From Mnemiopsis leidyi (taxonomy: Eukaryota > Ctenophora > Tentaculata > Lobata > Bolinopsidae), in NCBI GenBank assembly GCA_000226015.1, contig JH152657.1, positions 26,122 through 51,110 of the forward strand: a DNA stretch of 24,989 nucleotides, given 5' to 3'. Position numbers and translations under genes: made by a program. The notes under the pieces are model-generated. The model worked only from the letters and a program-made list of their open reading frames with translations. It made no database searches and had not been told where the DNA came from. Shown piece after piece: positions 1-13,600 of this stretch (position 1 is the first letter of the stretch; each line of letters opens with the position of its first letter).

Positions 1-162
1 CTGGTGAGTAATGTCTGGTCAGTATTCAGTAATGTCTGGACTCTGGTGAGTAATGTCTGGTCAGTATTCAGTAATGTCTGGACTCTGGTGAGTAATGTCT
101 GGTCAGTATTCAGTAATGTCTGGACTCTGGTGAGTAATGTCTGGTCAGTAATGTCCGGTCCG
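1..162. repeat. 42-bp minisatellite with donor-like units
   Basis: Three full 42-bp units begin at 1, 43 and 85, and a shortened fourth begins at 127. The array may continue to the left of the window. Each unit starts CTGGTGAGTAATG, which matches a 5' splice-site consensus (TG|GTGAGT). The array lies in the intron before the first visible exon. It may have grown from that intron's own donor, but the upstream exon is outside the window. Confidence 0.9.
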
Positions 163-247
163 TGATTTGATTGTATTTGAACATATTTAGGCGCTACAAG
201 AGAAAGTAAAGACAGCTATTAGAAAGTAAATTTCATCTCTTTTACAG

Positions 248-1624
248 GTTATCATCGCCTATTGTAGATCACTGCTTCTGTAAGTACCTCTGTCCTCCTG
301 AATCTACTCATTTTATATAAGTTTTTTGTATTTCATATAGGTATTCATATTGCTCAGCGTCTCAAACTTAAAATTCACAGCTCGATTCGATTGACAAACG
401 TTAAAATGGTTTGTGTTCAATTCTTGTGTAGTTATGTATAACAGTATGTTGTAATTATATGGTTTGTATTGAACATTCTAAAACAGTGTGTAATTAAAAT
501 TATCTTACAGCTTATTTCGAACCCTTTCCGCCGACAAAGTTTGCTGAAAAATACCCAAATCTTTCTGTTATTGGAGTGGCACCGGACACCGCCGTCAGTA
601 AGTGACTTGTTTTTCTCTCTAGGAAGCATTGTGATACGTTTTCCTTTTCTGGTCATTTGAATGACATTGCCTTCTAACTATATGAAACAATTTTTATCAG
701 ACAAGAAGGAATCTTGTAATATCTTGATAATATCTGTTTCTTTTCAGCGAGATCTCTAATCGATTGCATGAGCAAAAGCGAGGATTATTTAAGAAAGTAT
801 GACGACAGAGTGCTGAATGAAGAGGAAGTGAATTTTATCATGAAAGAACTTTCACCCACCGATCCAACGTATGCTCCTTTAAATCTTCATAGTTTAAGAA
901 TAACTAACTTTAGTCTTGAAGTGATCTAAAAGAGATGAGTCAACTCTTTTGTTTTTTTTCGAGATAATAGGTCCCTGAAACAGAGAACAATTTTCATAAC
1001 TAATGTACAAAGAATTGCGCCTGATTAGTTATGTTTCTGGTGGAGGTTAGTTTTCCATCTCTATTATTCTACAGCAGCTCCTATGAGCACTATGATAGTA
1101 TCGGCCGTCTGCTAGGATATTTAAGTTACATACGCAAACTAAAAGTAGCGAAAGTACATAATGATACAGACGAATTGGCGTTTAAATCGTGCTAAAACTC
1201 TGCCCTCCGTTGTTCAAACATAGATCGGAAAATATTCACGTGCACAACCAATAAATATCCTATATCGTCAGTAAATTAATTTGCTGCGGTTACGTACGCC
1301 TTGCGGAGTGTAATAGGATATGATAGCCTTTGCTACAGATGGACACCAACATCTTGCTACTTACTCAACTACCACCAAATTCGACCACTTTAAAACAGTG
1401 ACTTTATTTTTCTCCCTTGGCAAAAAGTGTTAAAGCTGGAAAAAATAATTTCCTTACTTTCTGCAGGGAGTTGATGAAGGGAGTTATTGCGGTAATGAAA
1501 TACCTAAATATCACATTTGATCCAGTAGATTTTTCTAAAAATAAGCTGAATTTGATCGCTGTTTTCCCTACAAAGGAAATTCTTCAAACAAGTCTAGAAC
1601 AAAACGCAGCCATGTTCTCGGCAG
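248..1624 (+). CDS. ABCA exons 1-4: N-terminal part of ECD1
   Basis: Exon 1 (248-279) follows acceptor tttacag and carries one base from an unseen exon. It reads [10 protein letters not shown] and joins through T|CT to exon 2 (511-597), which reads [20 protein letters not shown] and then the segment VAPDTAV. Exon 3 (748-868) continues [17 protein letters not shown]. Exon 4 (1467-1624) contains the sequon N-I-T and the segment [12 protein letters not shown], which resembles the 'AAVVF' strand of ABCA ectodomains. Junction phases agree throughout (A|CG, AC|G), and donors are gtaagt, gtaagt, gtatgc and gtgagt. Exon 1 is only 32 nt; it is accepted because it is the only frame that opens into exon 2. 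This domain lies on the luminal or extracellular face. Confidence 0.85.
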
Positions 1625-4600
1625 GTGAGTTTTATTGAACCTCTTCAAAAGAAGTATTAAGATTTGAGTTATTTTTTAATATATCCTATCCTGCACCCGT
1701 GTGTGACTGAACTTTCGAAATCCGAGGCAGGTTGGCCCCAATCTTTAAATCAGTAGTACTGAGACTGTCACAAATTGTGATATGTGTTACAGCTCTATTT
1801 GTCACACTCAAATCTAAGTCACATGTCACACTGCCATACTCCTCCTTTAAAATATCTCTTGTAGCTTAGCGCTGAGGCCGAACGCGCATTTACTATCCTT
1901 CGTGCGCGCTGCGTGTTATTTATAATATATTATATTAAGTTCAATTCAAATCGATCACATACATATGATAACGTACGTACACTACATCCAATTGTTGGAT
2001 CCGAACTTGAATTTACTTGGGGAACGAAAAATCAACAATTAGGAGTTTCTAAAATTTTAATTAATTCACATGAATCTACAATACGCCTAAATTCGCTCTA
2101 ACATTGATTTTAGCATCGGACATATTATGTGCATGTGAACGGCCTGATCATGGTAACAGAGTAACATGTGGTCTGTACCCATATGTTGGGATGATCTGGT
2201 ACGTTCCCCAAGTTCCCGGTTCATGGGATGGGGGATATAAGAATATTGCTTTTCCATAGATCAGGAGGTCAGTAAAATTTCCAAGGAGGTGCGAGCATGA
2301 TGTAGATTTAAGTAATATATTGATACACTGGAGAAAATACTTTCTCAATTGTGGCTTATTAAAGAGCACCTTCCATAGATACAAAATCTATCATTCATGA
2401 ATTTTACTCTAAATTAATGTCATCAGTCTATCATTAATGCGGATCAATCATTAAGCTAGCTGCACACAATTGATAGTCTAAAAACAAATTTTAACAAAAT
2501 ACCGATCTTACAATGAAATAATTTTAATTGTTATTTCAATGTCTTGATTCTTATAGGCTGTTATTATCAGGGGGTAAGACCTTGATCATGGCGATTTCGA
2601 AATTTCGACCATGGTCAGGGTCAAAAATTTTAGGTCATGATCATGGCACCGGTACGTGGGCCAAATGGTCCAAAATCGCAGTCATCTTACTCCCCCCCCA
2701 ATTAACACATGTAACTGACAGCAATTGAGATGGATGCGGATAGCAATAACGCAAATTACACTCTGGGCATGCAAACAAACGTAGCGCGACGCGGTCAATG
2801 GTACACTGACCGAGACTACCCTTACTATTTCCAGCCGGGACCCGAGATCTTCAGGTGAGCTTGTCTCCTAGGCAGGGACTTGTTTTGAAGTATTGTACAG
2901 TTGATAACACCCCCCTTGTTTAGCAATACAGTTGGACTGGCAGGATTGGACGACCGAGAACTTCACTTACACTCTTGGGACTTCAGCCGGCTACCGCTGG
3001 GACATTGAGCGGGCATATCCATCATACTACACTCCAGGGCCTGGAACGTTTGAGTAGGTCATAGTGTTGGGTCCTCGACCGCATGTAGCTCAATTGGCGG
3101 CCAATCAGATGTTGTAGATAACCTGCTTTTTGGAACGCAGTAGTCGCCCTGGCTGTCTGGATGGGGCTGCAATGTGCATGATCAATGATTTCGTTCAGAA
3201 TAGGAATCATTCAATGGATTTGCGTTAAGTTCACTGATCGAACACCGGCTGGAATTTCTTTCCTGATTTTGTTGTGAGGGTTGATCATACGTTACTATTC
3301 TAGGCCGTGGAAGTATCATTCAAATTTTAAAGCTTTGCTTAAAATCTATGATTGATGTCAAGGTCAAATATTAAATTGTTACAACTGATTTGCCTACATA
3401 CAGGATTTCTTTGTAATATCTGAGGTCCGGAGACCTCTTTCATTCCTCGTTAAGCAAATAATGAACTGCTGTTATCCCGAAATTTAAAATTTTGTACATG
3501 ATATGTTTTGAAAAAAATGTAGATATTAACCAATTACCACATTGTAGATATTAACCAATTACCACAATTAACGTCACACCCTCAGAGGTTACAACCAAGG
3601 CTGGATATCTCTTCAGCAGCTTATAGACCGGTGTATCATGACTGAACAACCTGACTCAACGATCAAGCCGGAAGATCTGCCTGTAGTTTCCCTTCGGGTA
3701 ATTACTTATATTTACTTACTTTACTTTATTATATCCGATTTGCTATAGCATCCCATACGGCGAGAACGCAATAGCAGAAAACACTATTTGAACTTTTCTT
3801 TCAGCAAATGCCGTACCCGGCGTGGCAGGAGGACAGTTTTTCCAATGCAATCAGGAACAGTTTGCCTTTAATGATTGTAATATCTTTCCTTTGGATTGGC
3901 GCATCCATCAGCAAAGTAAGACCATAAAAGTTCAATAATCGATCATATAGTTCATGAGGACTGAATCTCGATTACCGATTTTCCCTGTTTTTACCATTGG
4001 TAAACTTCCTGTAAACGAACTGAACATGATCACGCTAGGAACTGGTCGGAGAGAAAGCAAGTCGGATGAAGGAGACGATGAAAATGATGGGACTCTCAAA
4101 CTGGATCTTGTGGCTGAGTTGGATCATACAGCGCGTCGTCCTCATGCTGCTGACTGTCTTCCTCATGACCCTTGTCATGAAACTCGCAAACTATGTCATC
4201 CACACCGACCCTGTCATTCTCTACATATTTTTGTTTGAATATGCAGTGACAGTTATGTGCTTCTGTTTCTTTCTCAGGTGGGCGATTAATTAATTTCTTG
4301 ACTTCTCAGTGGGGGTTGAAACCAAAACATCCCGCACCATAGCAAATTTGAAATTGGATAATGTAATGGTTTTTTGTACTTCTGTTTTTTCTATCCGCTT
4401 GTTTTCAAGGTTTTCTACTTTTTGTAGCTTTACGTAGCGCGGCATTTAAAAATAATATTCTAGCCGACAAGTTGATTTGCAAGATAATCCCCGGTTATCG
4501 GTTGATGTCAGAACCGGACGCTAAGTTGCAAATTTCAAATCGGATCTGGATTGTTCGGGATTTTGTTGTTTTTGGTTGCAATCCCAATTTAGGATTCTAG

Positions 4601-7600
4601 GATTCCAGCTTTTGTCTCCTGACCCTGATTGGATGGAAAATCCTAGCATCATAGTCACAGTGTTGTATCTTGGCGCTTGGACCAAGGATGGGAGCCGTGG
4701 TATAGACAAAACTTGCAGAATGATTTTTTCCAACCACCCTGACGGACAGCCTGACGATCGCTTAATTGAGGTGTGAGGAGTAGGGTTCTTAGATGACCTC
4801 TGTTTCAAAGGGTTTTCTAAAGATTTTTATGACAAAGGGTATGGATCCTACCTACTCCTCGCTTTCTCGATAGACATAAAACTTTCTACTCGACCATGAC
4901 GCTGAGTTCGGTTTTGGGATTTTGTCAGTATGGAAGCAGATGGGAGCAGCTTCCAGCCAAAATTTGCGTAAATCGCCAAATTTACGCTGTCGATTGAGCG
5001 TGCTAGATCATGAATTTGATACTATGTCAATTTTGAATTATTTTCTTGTGTTTGAAAAAGCACACTTTCCTACGTTGATAATTCAAATCCAAATTCTCTA
5101 CAACAATATTTTCTACTATCAATGAGACGACAGATAAGCATTTCTGACGTAGCTCCTCGATATATATGAATTTAGGTTCATCACAGTATCAGAATTAGAA
5201 TATATCATGGAGTGTAAGAGACTTCAATGCATCGCTGAATATGTTTCATGATCTTTTTTATTTCAGCACACTTTTCTCCAAGACGACTACCGCCATAGCA
5301 GGCACTATGTTGGGATATTTTCTTCTCTACGTACCGTATTTCTTCCTTGGAAACGAATTCGACAATTTATCGAAGTAAGACACTATGTAATACATAGTAT
5401 GTATCCGGATTACTGTATCTGTGTCATGTAAATTTGATGCAAATTAAGTCAGCTCATTCTTTTTATTCCCTAACATTGCTATCAATTCGAAATATTGCTA
5501 GATCTCGATCTTGTCAATTATTTTCCTCGAACTGTCCCAAAATTTGTACATTCGACCGCTGACCAGCTTCCTAACACCTTGGCTCCACCTGTTAAAACCC
5601 AACAATTTCAGTCAGTCGCTCTACCTGAGCTGCCTGCTCTCCTCCACCTGTATGGGATACGGAGCTAACATAATCTCCAAGTGGGAGACCATGGAGGAGG
5701 GTCTCCAGTTTTCCAACGTGGCTACCCAGACCAGCGACCTGGACTCCTTCACCATGGCGGACGTGATGTACATGATGTTGATAGACATCGTCATCTACTC
5801 TCTTCTCACTTGGTACGTGGTTATTTGGTAGCTTTACCTTTAGAGGATTAAGGGGAAATGCGGAAACCTATTCAGTTGATTTGACTGTACTGGACGTTAA
5901 AGTATTGCAATGAGTATGGTTATGTACATTACCACGAGAATTCTATTTCCGCAAATCAGCAGGATACCCTCTATCCCAGAACATGATATAACGCTATTTC
6001 TCAGGTACGTGGAGGCAGTATTCCCAGGCGACTTTGGCATCAAGGAGAAACCTTGGTTCATGTTTACCAAGGCATATTGGTGCGGATCTGATGTCAATAT
6101 GGATGAGGTAGGTTACATCGTCCTGTTTTTGGAAGTTAACTTTACGCGCTGTCAAAGTGACAATTTTATTTGTTTCCGAACAGTTATTTGTTTTCTCAAG
6201 TTAGCAAATCAATTTAAAAGTTTCCAACTCCAAAACTCTGTGTCCCCACGCTCTAACCTGATTTAGTCCCGGAGTCCTATCCTGGTGTCCTCCAAACCTA
6301 GAACAGCCTGGGACCCCAGGGTTTGGTACAATTCTCTCGTACAGACGGTGGTAAGAGTCGCCTCCCAATTGTCCCACCCTTTTGTCCTCTACATGTGATC
6401 TTACTGTATAGATGATAGATAATTAATAGTTTTAGTTTTCTCTTCAAACCGTGGTACAGATCGTTTCTTGATGTTTTTTCCTGTAATTTCGCCCTTTTCA
6501 ATACTTAACCATCTTTTCCAGTTTTAGGCAGTTATAAATAACAGTAAAAAGCAATTGAATAATGAACTGAAGATTAAATTATTTAGTATCAATTCTAACA
6601 ACGTGTCCAACATTCGTACTTGATCATATCCAGAGAAAGATGCACGACCCACTTTATTTTTCACTATATAAGTATATATTGTGCTACTGTGTACATTGTA
6701 TACCGCAGTATGATGTTTTATGTCGAAAGTAGCATGTTGCGGTTTAAGGAAGTCAAGCACTGTGTGTGTTGTTTAAAGAACCTAGAAGCACAGTGTACAC
6801 AAGTACACTGCAGTATATCTAGACACGTACGACATAACAGTTAATAGTGACGTCACTCCTGCACAACTTAAACACGTGTGGCATGCATGTCGTCTGCATG
6901 AACTGTTATAGGTGATCTTATAAAGATGAGTCTACCCAATTCAAGCAGAATATACTTGAATAATTCATATTGTGCGATTTAATTACATAAATTCTGTCCG
7001 ATAACAACAATACGGACGGGAAATGTAATCCATGAAGCGGTAAGCGGATTGTGTAATCAAATAGCTAACTGTCGTCTGTTCCGTAGCTGGAGAAGAACGG
7101 GACTGTCGTGTCTAACTCCTACCATGTCGGCAAGGTATCTGTAAGTCGTGTCATGTGACGTGTGGATTTGTAATTCTAGCAATGACTTCCACATCCGGAA
7201 TGTAGAATGTCTTGATCATGATCATGCTGTATTGTTGTTTTTTTAATTGAAGTATTGTATTGATCGTTGTGTTGTCAACTCCGAGTCAATCCAATTTTCT
7301 CAATGGTTTACGTTTTTGTGTACTTTTATCTGTTTATGGGATTTCGGAGCCGGGAATTTTCAGCGGAAGATTTTCATTTTTGGTTGCTTTGATTACTTTA
7401 TTAAATCTCTTTAATCTGACTGCTATGCTTTAGTTAATAGTATCTGATTACTGAGATAAAGAATTCTATATCTGAATGCGCATTGGAGCTTGAACTTTCA
7501 CATTTCTTTAATGGAGTTTACTAACACCTGACTGGGACGCATGTGACATGATGTAAAAGGTTTTAACAGAATTCTCAATATAAAAGTTTTGCAAACCTGC

Positions 7601-10600
7601 ATCAATATTACAAAAAAACTGAAGAAATAGGTACAACCACGTACACAAAGAAGTTAATTATAGTCTCAAGCGAGGAATGTTATGTTTAAAATTAGATTTA
7701 GCTACAGAGAATAACTAAACGAAACAATTCTAATTATATGTTTTTAATGCTCAGCACGATTATGAAGTTTAGTGCTATGAAAAATGTTCGCAACGAGAAA
7801 CCTCATCAAAGTTTCATCAAATACAACTTTGACTTCACACAAACCTTTCCTTGGATACGGAACTTTCATACTGCAAAGTTTCTTAGAGTCATTCTAAGAT
7901 ACGACCGCAACAGAAGTTAACTTGAACAGATATATGAAGATCCACTTGCAGGGGGCCCAGTGCTAACGGTTGCAGACGTTGTCAGTAAATGAACCCCCTT
8001 CTACAGTCTGAGACGTCTCATGCTTCATCGATGTATCTAAATTCTCATCTCAATTTTCTCATACGATGATCTTTGTTTTGTTAATCAAAACCGCTTTGAG
8101 TCTTTCATTAGTGAATGCAACAAGAAAATGATCATCTCTTTGAAGCCCTTGTGTATCGCGTTGTATCAAGGGTCGGAAGTGCAATACCCCATCTTAGCAT
8201 AATATCCGAGTCCCAGCACGATGACAACGCCAGCTCCTATTCCGATAACAACGAGAGCCTTGTCAACTATAGCGTCCTCCCAGGCTAACCGAGCGTTGTC
8301 CTCATATATTTCCTGAAGAGTCACATTGTGGGAGATATTAGAAAGTCCCTGAAAGGTCGAGTCCAGGGACACGTTTATGTGCTCCACCAGCTGCAGGGTT
8401 CTGTTGGGCGGACTCTGTCGAGTAATGTCTCGCGAGGTAATCTCTTTACCTAGAACCGAGAAGAAGTAGAGCGCTGCAAGGAGCAGGACTGACATGAGCC
8501 ATCTGTCCATCTGTGTCTTCTGATTTTTCTAAATGCTATGGAGATTGTGCTGTTATTCGGTTGCAAGCATAAGTAAGGTTGTAAATTCATGGTTGGAGTG
8601 AACATTCATGTTATGAGAACAGAAAAGGAAATGAACAAACAAAATTTTCCGGAAAATTATTTGATTATTGGGTAACAGTTCCTTAAACTATCGGAACAGG
8701 CAATTGAAGCAATTAATGAATGTGAAAAATACTCCAATGATACAGACTCTGGAAACATAAGTAAATTCTAACCACAGCTGAAAGAAAACCCAACTAGGCA
8801 ATAATCGCTTATCTGCACTGTCCATGTCTCTCTAGCTAAGATAGCCCGTCTATCTGTACTATTCTCCGAAGCGTTTTACATCTAATTCAGGAGCACGTGA
8901 TTTTTCGTCATCCATTTCTGACTGCTCAGATCGCCAGCATTGATTATTTAAACTTGACGGCTCGAACAATCGTCATTAAATTGTGACAGAAGCGTTTTAC
9001 TTAGTCTAGTCGACTACCAGCTTATTTGCAAAGCTGACCAACCAACTCGAAGTCATCGAAAATCAAACTCCTTATCATCTAGAAGCAGCATGCTGCTCAA
9101 CGTAACACAAGACAGCAATTTAGACCGGTCTAGTTATAAGCGTGGTGCGGTGATCAACCTGCAATCTCGCTTTCCGAGAACTGACACTTCTCCACTAGGT
9201 ACAATTACCATGACAACTAGTGAAAGAAACGTCCCGAGCAAATGGAGGATGGGCGTGATTATCCTGGTTTTAAACAAGCGATAATGTAACGATAGATGAT
9301 AATAGCCGCCGACATCCGCCTACCTACTTGACCAATCACTTAGAAAGCTGAACTGTGAAGATTTTAAGCTGTTTAGTCCATCGCTTAATGCATTATCAAT
9401 TCCATAATCGTATGTGCTGATTGACCTGCATAATAAATTAATAATAAATTAACGTATCGCCGAGTGACGCGTTGCAGAATCCTGTTTGTTTACCTCGATG
9501 CGTCTCAGCCCGGGCAAAAGGGAACGGTCATTTGTAAATGCCATTTAAAATTTCTTTGTGGTTGTCCGGCAAATTGATATGCGGCGGTACTTTCGTTTGA
9601 TTTTCGTGATGTTAAACGTTTTGGTGCATGTTGAATGTGACTCACGCGTTAGCGGCGTAATCATTAGACATACCAAGATGTTATAATTGTTGAAAAAGTG
9701 ATATACTACCATATTAATTCGCGTGTTGTGCGATCATGGATGTAATACTTTGTCTAGAATACCCTTCAAAACACATCAATATCACCAACAACTCGTCACT
9801 ATTATCTAAATATGTGATCTCTCAACATGTAGCTTACTTGAAACAATAGATACAACAGCATGAAAATAATTCCCCTCCAGGACGGAGACGGAATGCCCCC
9901 CGTGGACAATCCAGGGATCGGTATGGACGATCTCTCCGGGAACCACGAGATAGGACCCAGACACAAATCTGTGGGTATATCCATCCAGGGTCTGGTAAAG
10001 AGGTTCAACACCCCCGAGGGCAAGATGACCGCCGTGGACGGTCTCTCTCTGGACATGTACCAGGGCCAGATCACCTCACTTCTCGGTCACAATGGCGCTG
10101 GTGAGCCTTTTTTAAATACACCTGCTCAATAATGAGCTTTTATAGGTGATTCATAGCCCATAGGCTGGTAAAAGCCCTTGCAGCCTTGCTGTGATAAGCT
10201 TAAAATAGATATATGTATCAAGTTATCTTGCAGTTACAAGCTTACATTAAAATAGATATATGTATCCAGTTATATTGCAGTTACTGGCATAAGCTATAAT
10301 AGATATATGTATCCAGTTATCTTGCAGTTACAAGCTTACATTAAAATAGATATATGTATCCAGTTATATTGCAGTTACTGGCATAAGCTATAATAGATAT
10401 ATGTATCCAGTTATCTTGCAGTTACAAGCTAACACTAGCAGTTACAAGCTTACATTAATTACATTAAAATAGATATATGTATCCAGTTATCTTGCAGTTA
10501 CAAGCTTACATTAATTACATTAAAATATATATATATCCAGTTATATTGCAGTTACAAGCTAACACTAACAGTTACAAGCTAACATTAAACAGGAAAAACC

Positions 10601-13600
10601 ACGACTATGTCCATGTTAACTGGCTTATTCTCACCGTCTGGCGGGAATGCCCTGGTTAACGGACACTCCATCTTGACCAGCATGGACAAAGTGAGGAAGA
10701 GTCTGGGAATGTGCCCCCAACACAATGTCCTCTTCGATCGGCTCACCGTCAAGGAACATCTTCTTTTCTTCATCAGACTCAAGGTACGTGCACGTGTTAG
10801 CAGGTCTGAGTTCTGGTATGTTGTATCAGGCCACTTGAGGGGACGATGTATGTGTTATTGCAAGGTCACTTTATACGAATCTAACATCGTTATGACCATG
10901 TTTACTTGCGAATAAACTTTATATTGCCCTGGGCTTCGCTACGTGCAAATAATCGAATTGTATAAATGAAATGGGTTAGCGGCTTTTTGGATTGTTTTGT
11001 GACAATTTCAAATTAACATTTTGAAGAGGATGAAGTAGAAATATAAAATTCTAAAGCGATATAGCAAAACAAAGTTAATAGATGCTGCAGTTTCAGGAAT
11101 GAATTTTAGGGTTATTTACCCTAGTGAAATTTGACATCAACTGGACAAAAATTAAACAAAAACTGTAAAAATTCGGAGGTGTTGCTGTCCTCTCATAAAA
11201 GTTAAACTATCGGTACATCTGGTATATCAGATATAACCAAGTACGAAAAGTCACAACTGTTTAACTGTCTTCCCCCTTTCTCTCTCTACCTCTCTCTAAA
11301 TGTAACGACACTTTCTGATTTCCAAAAGCCGGACCTGACCGAGGACGTGTACAGTTACCGAGTAGCACCAGTTTTAAACCTGATGAAACTAGGTCGTTGT
11401 GTAACTCCAATTATATAACATTAAAACTGGAACAGTAACTTCTGCATCTTAATGTTGGCTTGATGCTGGTAAGTGCTTACAAAGGGACTATTTAGGTTCT
11501 GTTGGGACACATTTTCAACTCCCGTTTTACTTAAATACGATTAGCACGCTCCCCCCCCCTCAGGGTTACGAAGACGATATAATGACGGAAGCGTACCGTA
11601 TGATGGATATGTTAAAGCTGAACGACAAGGTCGACACCAAAGCTGACGAACTGTCTGGCGGAATGAAGAGGAAGTTGAGTGTCGGAATTGCCCTGGCGGG
11701 AGGATCTAAAGTGGTTATTCTGGACGAGCCTACCGCCGGAATGGACCCGTACGCTAGACGTGCGACCTGGGACTTGATTCTGGAAAACAAGGTAGATCTC
11801 AGCACTCACCATCCACGACCTGTTTGTTCTTCATTTGCATTCTCTTGAGAGATTATGTCATTATGAGCTGTTGAAAGATGAAAACATGATGCAATTTTCT
11901 TTTAATCTAACTATGTAATACATTAAGATAAATAAAAACTTAAGTCTTAATTTTGTGTTTCCGATTCCAAGACACCCGGCAGATATCTAACATTTTACAA
12001 AACCCAAAACTCGTTTTTCGCCAGGAGGGACGAACGATTCTGCTGACCACTCACTATATGGACGAAGCTGACTTCCTCGGTGACCGTATAGCGATCATGG
12101 CAACCGGAAAACTAGTTTGTTCGGGATCTTCTCTGTTCTTGAAGAAAAAGTACGGGGTGGGATACCACCTTACCCTTGTCAAGAAACCTTCATGTGACGT
12201 CCACGCTGTGGAAGAGTTCGTCAAGTACGTACTGGTCTTCAAGTCGAGAATTCTTTTGATTAGCTTCGAATGTGGGGCCGAAGATTTGAAACTTCTTACT
12301 TCCTTAAAGTTCTTATTGCACGGCTATAGATTTGATGGAAGGAAACGTAGAGTTACAACTTACAACCTTGTACCTCCAGGAGGGACATAGCCACTGCACA
12401 GAAGATAAGTGATGTTGGTAGTGAGCTTGTTTTCATCTTGCCAGACACCGAAGTCAAGAACTTTGTCCCGCTATTCAGGAAGCTTGAAAGTAAGGATCAG
12501 TTAATCGTTTATCACTTTTCCTCTTTGCATCAACAAGATGTGCCGATAAGTTCAGATTTGTTTGATATTTGTTGTTATCACATAAATTGGTTCATAATTA
12601 GGGAGGCTCAGCAGTTTCCTCTATACCTTCACTTATTAATTAACCGGCGAAGCCTTAAACACAAAACCCTTAAAAAGCATCACCCTTCCCCCTGGCTTGG
12701 AAAATAAATATCAAGTACTCGTCCCGTACTCGGTATCCCTAGCCACTTCAAAAATACGTTAATATCGCGTACAGGTTCTATAAAAGCTCAAACTGAGCCG
12801 ATTGATAATATATTTGAGAGTGAATTCTCAACATTACGAAATATGTCCGCCCTGCAAACAGGTAAAAAGCTTTAGCTAAAATCAGTCTAATAGCTACTGC
12901 TAAATTTTCTGAAAAGCGACATCAGCCTACTTATTTATATTGATACTTCATCCTCGTCCAATCATATTTTTATCTATCATTTTGTTTTCCCCTTTGAGAA
13001 TTCTGTTGAACGACGTTTACTATAGATGCAAATTTAAATCTCTGCTGTTAAGATTGCATTGAAAACGTGATACATAGAAAAAGATAATTTATAAATCGAA
13101 AACAAATTTTGAAAAAAAAATCGAAAACAAATACACTCTTTACCTCTAACCGGCAAAAGGTTATATAATATTCTGATTACATGTTTCATGATTGTTCTAA
13201 AAATGCACAAATTCTACTTCAAGCTGTACCGTGCTTATTCCTATTTCTGATACACTAGCAATGCAAATATTTGCTGCAATATAATAATTCCACCCTTCTA
13301 ACCGCACCCTCAGTCCTATCGATATTCACAATAACACGCGCACGTGTGTGTTGTTGTTGTTAACACCATGCTTCAAGGCTGCTTGTAAAAGTATCATATA
13401 AAATATATGTCTGAAAATTCCAAAAATTCGGTGTTATATTCCCGAGAAGTTTGCCAGCCAATGTCCTTATACATTTACTGAACTACTAACTGCTCTTCAA
13501 CAGATAAGGACACTGGAGAAAAGGTGGATATTGAGAGTTTTGGTTTGTCTCTCACAACAATGGAAGAAGTCTTCATGAAGGTAACATTTTCTTATCGACA

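Noticed and set aside
1075-1193. Exon-like open stretch in intron 3 after ttctacag
   Set aside because: Exons 3 and 4 join perfectly through AC|G. The 50-nt piece to its nearest donor would break frame, and no family similarity is seen.
2148-2384. 78-codon minus-strand frame in intron 4
   Set aside because: No domain, signal peptide or splice context; length is within chance for this composition.
3954-4238. 94-codon frame overlapping exon 8
   Set aside because: A different frame of the same DNA encodes the conserved KMMGLSNW segment and helices.
9090-9284. 64-codon + strand frame in intron 12 as an alternative first exon
   Set aside because: Its best donor leaves one base, whereas exon 13 needs phase 0; there is no signal peptide or domain, and no promoter element is visible.
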